NCBI GenBank assembly: GCA_947589475.1
Contig: CANQBO010000012.1
Location: 1 to 55,975 of the forward strand
DNA length: 55,975 nucleotides
Direction of reading: 5' to 3'
DNA from: an uncultured Clostridia bacterium
Lineage (GTDB): Bacteria > Bacillota > Clostridia > Christensenellales > CAG-917
The translations under genes and the position numbers were made by a program. Positions 41,345 to 51,600 of the stretch are shown here, in pieces. The notes under the pieces were generated by a model. It did no database searches and was not told the DNA's origin. It saw only the letters and a list, made by a program, of their open reading frames with translations. Numbering within the stretch: the first letter of the stretch is position 1; each line of letters begins with the position of its first letter.

Positions 41345-44278
41345 TTAGACGAAGCTCACTTCCCAAATGCGGGAGAGCAGTCCGTAGTACGGTCCGATAT
41401 CGCTGTTGGTCGGGTCGTTGGCGTTCGTGCCCGATTGATGTCTCGGCAAAGATTTGGAATCTATGACTTTATTGTTGTAGACTGTGATGTCATAACGCTG
41501 ATAGGTGGGAAGTTCCACGGCAAGCGCCATTACGCAATCGAGGCATTGAGCATAAAGCTCCGCACGAGTGTTTTGGTCGTTGGTCTCGCGCGCCTGGTCG
41601 ATGAGGTCGCTGAGCGAGTTTTGTCCATCGAGGCCCTTTCCTGCGATGATGTTGTATTCATAGCCGTATGTGTTTGTATCCGCCTTGATCTGTTTGTAAC
41701 CCCAGTTGCTCGTGGAACTTGCCTGAGAGTTGATGTGGTAGATCTGATACATATCGGGGTCGATGGCGCTGCTCCACGCCGCCGCCCACACTGCGAGCTT
41801 GCCCGCGGAGAGGTCGGAGAGCGCTTGAGCGGATGTGACGACCTGAACGTTGAAGCCGTTGGCATTCAGTATCCTTTGCGCGTTGAGGAAGCACTTGTAT
41901 GCGGGGTGATCCGTCGAACCGCCCGCTATAGTGAACTTGAAATCGAGAGTCTTATCGCCTTTGTGGTACAAGCCGTCGCCTCCCATCTGGTAGCCGGCGC
42001 TTTCAACAAGCGTTCTTATCTCTGTGCCGTTTTCGTCATAATTTAGATTTTGATATGATTGCGGACCCCATGAATAGATGTACGCAGACTTCGGATATGC
42101 CCAGCTTGCCTTTGACATAGGTCTGTAGATGCGCTCCGCAAATCCGTTCTTATAGTAGTCGTTGATCATCGTGCCGTCTATGTCCATCGCCTTCATGATT
42201 GCTTGACGCACTTGATATTCGGGGACGTAGCGGGGATTTATTCCTATATAGCCATAGCCCGAAGTCAACGTCCTGACGACTTGAAGTCCCGCGCCCATAA
42301 GATCCTGTACGTTTTCTTGCGTTGCGCTGGGATCGCCGAAGTGTATCTCGCCGCTCTTGAGAGAGGAAATGATCTGATCCGCGGCGACGACTTTGTAGAC
42401 GACGGTCTTTATCTTTGCGTTTTGCAATTTGGAACTCTCTTGAGAGCCTCCATCCGCGCCAACCGTCCAGAAATAGTTGTTGCGGGTGTAAAACACCATG
42501 TTGTTGTTGAAGAAGCCTGTGCTTCCGCCGCCTGTGACTTTGTCGAAGTCTTGCTCGCCTGCGTCATTGCTCGCTTGATATGCGCCCGCGCCGAGGGGCT
42601 TGACTATCTTCGAAGGCGCGTTGACCACGTCGTTCATAAAGTTGGAGTTGCCGTATAAAACTCCGAAGTGGGTCACGCCGCTTTGTCGGTCGTTGAAAGT
42701 CTCGGAATGTGCGCCTGTGGCTTCCCACTTTGCCCAATCGTCCTCAAACTTTTTGATTTCGGCGGGAGAGGAATAGTAGTGCATGGGCGCAACGGTGAAC
42801 GCAAAGTTCATGAGCGCTTTGGGGTCGACTTTGTTTATGCGGATATGCAAAACATCGTGCGGGCCGTTTATTGTTACGTCGGAAGCGCCATCTGCAGTGG
42901 ATTGTTTGCCCGTGAAGGTGTTGACCTTCTCCACGGTGATGCCCGCGATGTTGGGGACTGTCAATGTATCGCCTTTGCCGAAATAGAGCGTCTTTGCCTC
43001 CGCGATCAACTCGTCGAGGACTTTGGACGACGTTCCCCAATAATTGACGACGCTTGAGAAACTGCTGTAACTCATATCGGGCACCGAGACCTCGTAGGAG
43101 ATGTTGCCGTCACTGTCCTTGTTCTCCTTCACGGTCGTGCCGAATACAGATGTGAATTGCGCGTTGATAAATGCGTCGCGAATGGCGTCTTGCTTGTCTT
43201 GTCCTTCGGGCATACTCTTTATTTCGTCGCTGACGATGTCGTCAAACTCTTTTTGCGCTCTGCCTGTGTGAAGGATATAATCGCCGTTGTCTGTCCTTTT
43301 GTACGGTCCTTGATCGTTGTCGGCGCCATTCTCTCTCATCAAGATGTCGGTGTTGCTCATATCGTTGAGCAAGAAAACCTGCCATGCCTCTGTGAATTGA
43401 GTGTCATATCCGTCCTCTTTCTTCTTTTTGTAGTCCTCCATGTTGATGGAGTTCCAATCCGAAACAAGTTCGTCATGATAGAGGGACGCGATGTGGTTGA
43501 CCTTTTGGCGCAAACTCTCAAATGTGACTTTGATATTTCCTATATAACTGCCTCTGCCCGAGGTGTACTCCGCGTCGCCGTCCCATGCCTTCAGCTTCCC
43601 GGACGCGTCCAGCCACCCATCATTAAAACCTGTGATGTCATCATGATCGATGCCGGCGGGCGAATATGCGGTGACCCATGCGGTCAGCTCTTCAAGCGCG
43701 GTGTAAGCGGCGTTCAAAAAGTTGTCCTCGAATTGTTGCGTCAGTTCCTCGCCGGCGCCCTCATCCTGCGTCCTGTACGCATTGAGTCCCACGATGTCCG
43801 TGGAGTAGATCGTTGCGGAACCTGTGAAAACGGGATCGAGATAGACATACAGATTGAACAGCACGTCCTTGATGGTCAAATCGTGACCGTCCGAGAATTT
43901 GAGTCCGTTTTTGATGAGCAAACGATAATCGGTATAGCCGTTTATTGCGGCTTGAGTATCCGATGTGGAATTGCCCTCGCTGTCCGTATAGTCGATGTCA
44001 AACGCAAGCGCGACCGTAGGTTGATCCAACCCCGCGACGAGGTTGCCCACCTGGTCGGTATTCAGCATGCTTATCTGCGTCAGCGAAATTATGCTGCTGT
44101 CATATGCAGACGATGAGAAGAACGGGTTGAAAACTCCGTCCGGGTTTTGAATACTCATTGCAAAAGCCGTTTTTTCATTGTCGAACTTTTGCTTGTTGCA
44201 AGCCGTCAGTCCGACGGCGAATGTGACAACAAGCATTGCGACAACTATTACGGCAAGCCATCTCTTAGCATTCTTCAT
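41345..44278 (-). CDS. oppA: Oligopeptide-binding lipoprotein OppA, enlarged
   Basis: 977 residues against about 540-600 for typical family-5 binding proteins. Signal peptide with lipobox LTAC (Cys27). The N-terminal start reads AFAMSIQNPDGVFNPFFSSSAYD, then NGLKFSDGHDLTIKDVLF (cluster motif). The C-terminal part keeps VRQAIMKAMDID, IDPDMYQIYHINSQASS and a WxxA-like stretch. Additional blocks in the middle (residues about 190-640) enlarge lobe I, including YTSGRGSYIGNIKVTFESL and a long Asp/Glu-rich helical part. Start ATG 44278 follows GGAGG. It should capture peptides produced by the surface protease and feed OppB/C. Confidence 0.9.
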   Translation of the reverse strand: MKNAKRWLAVIVVAMLVVTFAVGLTACNKQKFDNEKTAFAMSIQNPDGVFNPFFSSSAYDSSIISLTQISMLNTDQVGNLVAGLDQPTVALAFDIDYTDSEGNSTSDTQAAINGYTDYRLLIKNGLKFSDGHDLTIKDVLFNLYVYLDPVFTGSATIYSTDIVGLNAYRTQDEGAGEELTQQFEDNFLNAAYTALEELTAWVTAYSPAGIDHDDITGFNDGWLDASGKLKAWDGDAEYTSGRGSYIGNIKVTFESLRQKVNHIASLYHDELVSDWNSINMEDYKKKKEDGYDTQFTEAWQVFLLNDMSNTDILMRENGADNDQGPYKRTDNGDYILHTGRAQKEFDDIVSDEIKSMPEGQDKQDAIRDAFINAQFTSVFGTTVKENKDSDGNISYEVSVPDMSYSSFSSVVNYWGTSSKVLDELIAEAKTLYFGKGDTLTVPNIAGITVEKVNTFTGKQSTADGASDVTINGPHDVLHIRINKVDPKALMNFAFTVAPMHYYSSPAEIKKFEDDWAKWEATGAHSETFNDRQSGVTHFGVLYGNSNFMNDVVNAPSKIVKPLGAGAYQASNDAGEQDFDKVTGGGSTGFFNNNMVFYTRNNYFWTVGADGGSQESSKLQNAKIKTVVYKVVAADQIISSLKSGEIHFGDPSATQENVQDLMGAGLQVVRTLTSGYGYIGINPRYVPEYQVRQAIMKAMDIDGTMINDYYKNGFAERIYRPMSKASWAYPKSAYIYSWGPQSYQNLNYDENGTEIRTLVESAGYQMGGDGLYHKGDKTLDFKFTIAGGSTDHPAYKCFLNAQRILNANGFNVQVVTSAQALSDLSAGKLAVWAAAWSSAIDPDMYQIYHINSQASSTSNWGYKQIKADTNTYGYEYNIIAGKGLDGQNSLSDLIDQARETNDQNTRAELYAQCLDCVMALAVELPTYQRYDITVYNNKVIDSKSLPRHQSGTNANDPTNSDIGPYYGLLSRIWEVSFV

Positions 44279-44304
44279 ATTGCTGCCTCCTTACTTCCTT
44301 TTTT

Positions 44305-45537
44305 TTAAGATAAATATATAACTTTTACGCCACTGTAGTCGCAGTTGACGATTTTGTCATAATCCGCGTCCTTAAGCCCCGGAATGAACGGATGGAGCGC
44401 GATACTATCATATTCAACGCATTGACGCGTATACTCGTTGCATGTTATGGTGCCCGATATTTTCACGTTTTCCACTCTTGCGCCTTCCCATGCTTCCGCG
44501 GCAAGAGATCCTATGCCTGCGTCTTGGAAAACTTCTTTCGCGCCTTGCGAGATGTTTCTCAACTCGACGTTTATCGTCACGTCCTCAAATGTGACGTCGT
44601 GCACGTACGCTCTGCCCATCAAAACCTGGAAAACGCCCACTTTACGTTGAGTCCTTGTAGTTATTGCACTACGATCCGCGTAATTCAGCGCGACGCCTCT
44701 TACGGTGTACCCGTTGCCGTTAAGCTCGCCGTTGTAGATTTGAGAGATGAACATCTGTCCCGTAAAGTCGATGTCGTTCATAAGATAGATGTTTTGACCG
44801 CCGCTTACCGCGTTGTTGAAGTCGTTCGGATCGTCGACAAGCGCCCACTCGCCCTTTATAAATTTGCAGTAGACATCGACGTCGCCGTCCTGAAATTCAT
44901 ATGGGAAGTTGAAAGGCTCAGTGCACTCCTCGTCCGCATAATATTCGCCCATAAACGTGTACGGCTCGCCGTCCACGACCTTTTGAGGAGCGAGCGAACC
45001 CGAAGGCTTCGACCTGCTCTCCCCCGGCCTTCTGCCGTCAATCTCGCCCACTTTCTCGCCTTTTTTGCCTGTGCTCGCGTCCCAAAAATACATGCGCGGG
45101 CTTTTCACGAGATTTGCATACAGCGTGATGTCATGGTCTACCCTATCCGTCGTAAAGTCGAATTTCTTGCCCAGAACAACGCGACCGTCGCCTCCGTCTT
45201 TCTTTTCATTGCGTTTTGGTTCGCCGTTTTCGTCGATCTCGGCGGCTTCGTACCAGCCTTCTATGTAATAACCCGATATTGACGCCTCGCTGAAAGTGGA
45301 GGAGTTGTAGCCGGGACGTATGCTCACAAGACTGCCCTTCCCGTCGGGATCGAGCAGACCGAGATATACGTCGGGCGCGTTGCCGCTTATATCGTCGCCG
45401 AGGTTGTAGCAGAACGTCACAAGGTGATCGTAGTGATCGGGCACGTACTCGTTGCACGCGACAAGCAATGTGCCCATCAACAGCATCGTAAGACAGCATA
45501 TAAGCAGCTTGATTTTGAAATTTTGTTTTGCTCTCAT
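44305..45537 (-). CDS. Surface lipoprotein with InlB-B- and GLUG-like segments
   Basis: 410 residues; the signal peptide ends in the lipobox LVAC (Cys28). Start ATG 45537 follows GGAAGT. The middle part has InlB-B-like strands ending ITLYANLVK and VDVYCKFIKGEW (about 150 and 230). The last third is a right-handed beta-helix-like region with LMNDIDFTGQMFISQIYNGELNGNGYTVRGV, KVGVFQVLMGRAYVHDVTFEDVTIN, as in GLUG-motif adhesins. No catalytic signature was seen. It lies between the giant subtilase and oppA in the same direction, so it may present substrate or link the protease to the importer. No family name can be assigned. Confidence 0.6.
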   Translation of the reverse strand: MRAKQNFKIKLLICCLTMLLMGTLLVACNEYVPDHYDHLVTFCYNLGDDISGNAPDVYLGLLDPDGKGSLVSIRPGYNSSTFSEASISGYYIEGWYEAAEIDENGEPKRNEKKDGGDGRVVLGKKFDFTTDRVDHDITLYANLVKSPRMYFWDASTGKKGEKVGEIDGRRPGESRSKPSGSLAPQKVVDGEPYTFMGEYYADEECTEPFNFPYEFQDGDVDVYCKFIKGEWALVDDPNDFNNAVSGGQNIYLMNDIDFTGQMFISQIYNGELNGNGYTVRGVALNYADRSAITTRTQRKVGVFQVLMGRAYVHDVTFEDVTINVELRNISQGAKEVFQDAGIGSLAAEAWEGARVENVKISGTITCNEYTRQCVEYDSIALHPFIPGLKDADYDKIVNCDYSGVKVIYLS

Positions 45538-45694
45538 ACTTTACTTCCTATCAAGGTCGTTTTGCGGAGTGCCTTTTTGCACCCGTCGATATTGCATATG
45601 TGCTTAACATATATTCCCGCGTACACGCGCCTGCATGCGCTCGCATGTACGCGAAGTTGCCCCTACCGCGCTTTTCTGTCAGCGCGGCATTTTC
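45538..45694. other. Gap between subtilase and lipoprotein genes
   Basis: Contains a hairpin, CCGCGCT (45666-45672) with AGCGCGG (45681-45687), but no T-run on the minus strand. Transcription may continue into the lipoprotein gene. Confidence 0.4.
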
Positions 45695-48600
45695 TTACTC
45701 CTCGTCAGACTCCGCGCCGTCATCGGAGCTTGTCTCTTGATTTTCGGAGCTGTCGTCTGAGCTTGCCTCGGGCGTCGAAACTTTCGCGCTCTTCGCGCCC
45801 TTGCCCTTCTTCTTGAGCACAAGTATCACCGTCGTCGCCACCGCCGCCGCGACAAGCGCCGCGCCGACCGCTATGATCGCGATCGCCCATGTCGGCAAGC
45901 CTCCGCCCGCGTTTGCGGGGTCGCTCGGGTCGTTTCCGCTGTCGCTCGGACCTGACGGACCGGAAGAGCTGTTCACGTTTATGGTGATGTAAAGAGTCGT
46001 CGTCTGTCCCGTGAAAGCGTCGGTGTAAACGATTTCGATCGAGTTTCTCGGCTTGTTCGGATCGGCAGGCGCATTCGGATCGATTGCCTCGATGATGTCG
46101 TTTGTGATCTTGACGTTGTACTTCTCGAAGTTATCGGCGGAGATCCTGATCTCGGAGCCGTCGCTGTATCTCACCCTTATCACCATGCCCGACGGGTCGA
46201 ATTTCTCACCCACATTATACCTTATCTTCGCGGGCTGGCTTTGCACGTCTACGCTTGTCAATGTGACGGTTATGCCCTTTGACGCTCTCGCCTCGCGCAA
46301 CTCGCTTTCGAAACCGAGCAGTTTCTCATAGTAGTTGACCTTGTTGTAATTTTCAAGCAGTGCGATCTGGTCTGCGTTGGTAACTTTGTTGTACGCGTCG
46401 CGCGCCGCCGTCATTGCCTTGCCTATTTCGCTGTCAACGTCGATCTCTTCCTTGCTCAAGTTTTGAATAACCTTGCCCTCAAGCAATGTCGCAAGCGCTT
46501 CTATCTTGTTTATAGCTTCGTAAGTCGCGTCGTCGGGCATATTGTTCTCGGTGAGAGTGAGATTATCCTCAAAGACATAAGCCTTATACAGCGCGCTGTC
46601 ATAGCCTACTCCGTTCTTCGGGACGGTAAATTTGATTTGCGGCAACGCGCTGTTGTCATCGCCCGTAGAAAGATAAACGTTGCCATAGCCGCTCCAATAT
46701 GCGTAGTCCACAAAGTTGCTGTAAAGCGCGGTGATGCTTATATTTTCAAGATCGATATACTGTTCGCCGTCGCTATCAATAGACCATGGATAATATCCCT
46801 CGTCTCTGAGAATGACAAATGCAAGCATACCTTTGAAGTACTCATTTGCCAAATCGTCGTTTGCCGCCACCAGCGTAGGCGCCTGCACACTGTTGAAAGT
46901 GTAATTCATTATGCCGATAGGTCCGTCTATTTCTATGCCGTTAGAGCTAGATGTTCTCTTCGCCGATGTGCCGTAGAAAGCGCTGCTGCCGATGAGCTTG
47001 AGAGTATACGGGAATACTACGCCGTTTATAAACTTTGTATTTACGCCCTCGAATGCGGAAGCCGCAATTGCCACCGTGTTGTCCGCTACGGTGTATGTGC
47101 CACTCTTGAAGCTAAGACCCCGGTTGACGCCTGTCGGATATTGAACAAGCTCCAACATACCGTTTTTCTCACCGTTTTCGTCGAATTTATATGAGTACAG
47201 CACTCCGTCGATGGATGTGAACGCGGGATTGTCATTGCCCTTGTCGTCCTTCGCGACGGTGATGGAGGTGAGGTTCGGATTGTAGGCGAATACGCCCGCG
47301 CCGAAGGTGTTGCCTATGCGCGTCCTATATCTCTCCTCTCTGCCCTTATCATCGTATATCCATTCGACAAATTCGTATGTCGACGCGTCCATGGAGGCGG
47401 GTATTTCAACAGTGCTGAGTTGATTGCCCGCAAAGGCGAAGTCCCCTATCCTTTCGACCGCGCCCAAAGTGAGCGTCTTTATATTCCCGCCCAAAATCGT
47501 CCTTTCCATTTTGAAGTCGAACCCATCCGGACTTGAACTTCCATAAGATAGCGTGACTTCGCCCGAACCCGCAAACGCATACTTTCCTATGACCTTTGCT
47601 TTGGGAAGGTCGACGGTATTAAGCAAGGAGCCGTAGAAAGCGTATTCGCCTATATTCACCGCCTCGCTCAAGTCGAGGTTTGCAAGCGCGGTGCAAAGTC
47701 TGAATGCGCTGTCGCCTATGTCCGTGACTTTGCTCAGTTCTATTGTCGTAAGACCCGCCTGCCCCGTGAAGGCGTATGCGCCTATCTTCTTTACAGTCGT
47801 CGGCAGATCCACCGAGACGAGTTTCCTGCTCGGCGTGATGTTCATATAGCTTTGGCGCACATAAGCCAAAGTGTAGTCCTTTACGGTCGGATTTCCGAGC
47901 ATGTTGAGCTTTGCGATCGTCACGTTGTCATAATACGGGTCGAATGTGCTGAAAGCATAATCGCCTATCTCAAGCGTACCTTCCTCCAACTTTACGTTTG
48001 CCAAATTCGACGAGCGGAAGAACGCGTGATCGCCCATATGCTCCACTGCGCCGAGATGTACCGAGAGGAGCTTGCTGTTGTATGCAAACGCCCACGCTCC
48101 CACGCTTGTGGCATGCGGATGATCTACAGACGAAACGGCTGTCCCCGCAAACGCATAGTTGCCTATCGTTTGAAGTTCGGGCGCGTTGATCGTCTCAAGT
48201 TTGCTTTGCGTATTTTCGTCGCTTCCCATATAGAAGGCGTAATCGCCAACCTCTGTGACAGCGTTTAAAGCAATGTTTTTAAGCGCTCTGCACCCCTCGA
48301 ACGCGTGCGCGCCTATCTTTTTGACTGTTTGCGTGTTTGTGACCGACGTCAGCGCCGCGCAACCGCTGAATGCGCCTTCCGCGATCTCGTCCAATCCATT
48401 TGGCCACGTAACTGTCGTGAGTTTGCTTCCCGCAAAGGCATATTTGCCTATGTTCTTGACATTTGTCAAGTTTATCGTCGTGACAGCGCTTCCCGAAAGC
48501 GCGCCGTCGCCTATGGTCGTGACCGTATCGGGCAGCTTGTAATCTGCGTCGCCCATCGGCGCGGATATGAGCGTGTCTCCCGCGATGTTGTAAAGCGCTC

Positions 48601-51600
48601 CGTCCTCATCGAATTTGTATGCGTTGCCCTTGAAGGTCACGCTGTCGCAACCCATGAAGGGGTTTGCTCCCGTGAAGGTGAGTTGGGCGCCGTCCGCGAC
48701 CGTCACTTCCGTGAGTTTGGAATTTGCAAATGCACCGCTTCCTATGGTGTAATTGCCCGCGGGGAGCGTGACTTTTGTCATGCCCGTGCCCGCAAGCGCA
48801 TAGTCGCCTATGCCCAGCAACGTCTGCTCGCCGAATGTGAAGTCCGTGAGTCCTTTGCATCCGCTGAATGCGTAATCGGGCAATGAGGAGCCTTCAAAAT
48901 GAATATTGTTGAGCTTTTCGCAACCCGCAAACATATACGGACCTATCGCCGTGGACGCGCTCAGGTCGACGCTTTTAAGTCCCGTGCAACCTGCAAATAC
49001 GCCCGTGCCCACAACGCGCAACGCGCTCAGGTCTATGCTTTGAAGCCCCGTGCAACCGCTGAATGCGCCGTCGTACATGACTGTCATTCTGTGGGATATC
49101 TTTGTCAGATCGAGTTCGCCGTCATCGCCACGTTCGCCCGTCACGAAATTCTTGAGATTTACGCAGTTTCTGAATGCGAAATGCCCGACCGCAATGGAGC
49201 CGTAGTATCCCGGCACGGGATCTTTGTTTGCGTCCACGTATTCGGGGAACACGACAGTTTCGAGGTTTTCGCACCCGTCAAACGCATACGGACCTATATA
49301 AGCGCACTGGCTGGGTATTGTGATCTTTTTCAGATTTTTGCAGTTTTGGAATGCGAAGTTGGGTATCTCCATGAGCAGTGGCGGCAGGACGACTTCCGTA
49401 ATGCTCTGATCGTTTTTGAAGCAATCCTCGTCGAGATAGAGCACGTTGACATCCGTGGGTATCTCGACCGTGTCGTCGCCGTACCACTCATACAGCGTGA
49501 AGTTGTTGACATAGTAGTCCTCGCCGACTATGAAGTTCACGTCCTTTGTCAGGAGTTGATATTTGGGGTCCGTAGCCTTGCAAGTGATCGTAGCGGTACC
49601 TTTCCTTAGGAAGGTCACCACGCCGCTCGTTGCGTCGACAGTGGCGATATTCGGTCTGTTGGTCTCAAATGCGAACTCAAACTCCTTGCCGTTCTGTTGC
49701 TTGTATGCCGCCTCGAAATACCACGGCGAGATGTACGGCTCTATCTTGAAAAGCGTCTCTTCTCTTGCGTCAGGATCATCGGGCAGGTACTGATATTGGT
49801 TCGGGTTGACTTCAACGCTCGTAAGCCCGTCCAGATTGACGACGTGATTGTCGCCCGCGTGTACGGGTTTGAAGCTCATTCCGCTCGGCGAAGGCATATT
49901 GCCGGGCTTGCCGTTGTCGACGTGCACGTTGATCCTCGCGTAGATGTGCGGGTCATAACCGGACGAACTCGCCAGACTTTCGTCCATAAGGTCGATAAGC
50001 TCCAGCGACGTATCGGTGCCGCTCTCGCTGAAAGCAAGGGCGAAAATTTCGTCCCCTTGAGCTATGACGCGGTCGCTTTCGCCTCTCCAGGTCAGATTTT
50101 GAAGTATAAACTCCCTCTCTCTCTCGGCGGGAAGATTGAGCTTGTAAAGCTCGAATGGGTTGAGCGTTAGATTGTATATCGGATAGAAATAAGTGGTGTC
50201 GACCCCATTGCTGTCTTGTTGTGAGACCCTTCCTTCTCCCTGATGGCTCAACTTTTTGTCCTGGACAAATTCGACTTTTTCCTCGGGATAGGTGAGAGAA
50301 TCTTCGTCGAGGGTGATGTTGTACACCTCCGAGTTCATCGCATAGTCCTCGACCTGAATGAACAGCTCGCCCTTGAGCCCGTATTTCTCATAGTAGTCCG
50401 TGATGTCGACGGAAACCTTCGACGTCGCGCCCTTCTCGCCGTACACGGGGATGGGATACTCCGTGAGCAGGTTGAGATATGTGCCCGTCTTGCCCTCGTA
50501 CTCTTCCTTTAGGAAGCAAGGCAAAACCGCCATGACATACTGATTGTCGTACACCTCCAAATCGAGATAGGTGCGGTACTTTGTGACGCCGTACTCCTTG
50601 TAGGAGTCGAAACGAATGGTATAGTCCGTGATCTGCGGAGACTCGTAGTCTATCGTGAGCGGGAATTCAAAAGTATTCCTCTTCCCCGTCCATGTCGTCA
50701 ATATCTCATTGTCCTCCGCTTTGGACTGCGCGGGGTCGAGAGTATCCTTTGTGTAGTCGAGCGGGTTGCCGTCCTTGCCGTAGTCCAGCCAGCCCTCGAC
50801 CTTGAAATAGAACTCGTCGTTGTTTTGCCAGCCCCACTTCGAGGGATTGATCTCATAGCGCACAAATGCGCCCCTGTTGCCGCCGCCCGCGGAATACGCC
50901 TTGCCGACGTTGCCCAAAACTTCCTCGTAGACGACCTCGCCCGTCTTTGCGTTTGTGACGACCGTCTTGACTTGGGAAGCGTTTCTCAAAAGTCCCGCGT
51001 ATGCCGCATACAGCTCGTACACGGTGTAACTGCCCTCTTCGTCGTACTGTGAGAGCGCGATCTTGTCGCGCGAAGGATAGATGTCGTCCTCTTCCTCGTC
51101 CATCTCGTACAGATAGGTGCCGAGGGGAATGATGTAATCGTCGTTGTGATACATTCCTATGACTTGAGACGGGAGAGACGTGGTCTTAAGCTTGTTTTCG
51201 AAATCTATTGCGCTGTTAGCCTCGATCTCGGACACCTCGTAGATGTCATAGTCGAACAGCGGAGCGGCCGTCCAGTCACCGTAGAACGCAAGATACGGGA
51301 CGCCCAGCGTGACGCCGTCGTCGTGCGCGTCGTCATTGTCGTAGGTCACGTTGTCGAGAGACACAAAGCCTTCGACATACATGCCGTTTTCAAATGGCTT
51401 ATAATCCACCGATACGGGTCTGCCGTTTGTGCCGATGACCGTCCTTGAAAGCTGTTGTTCGAAGTAGTCTTTTGCTTCTTGTTTGAGTTTCACCGTGACG
51501 GTGATCTCAACGCTGTTTTCTGCGGGAACGGTGATCAAGCCGTCCGCGCTTGAATATGCGGTGCTTTCATATTTTATTTCGCACATGTCGTTGAGCATGT

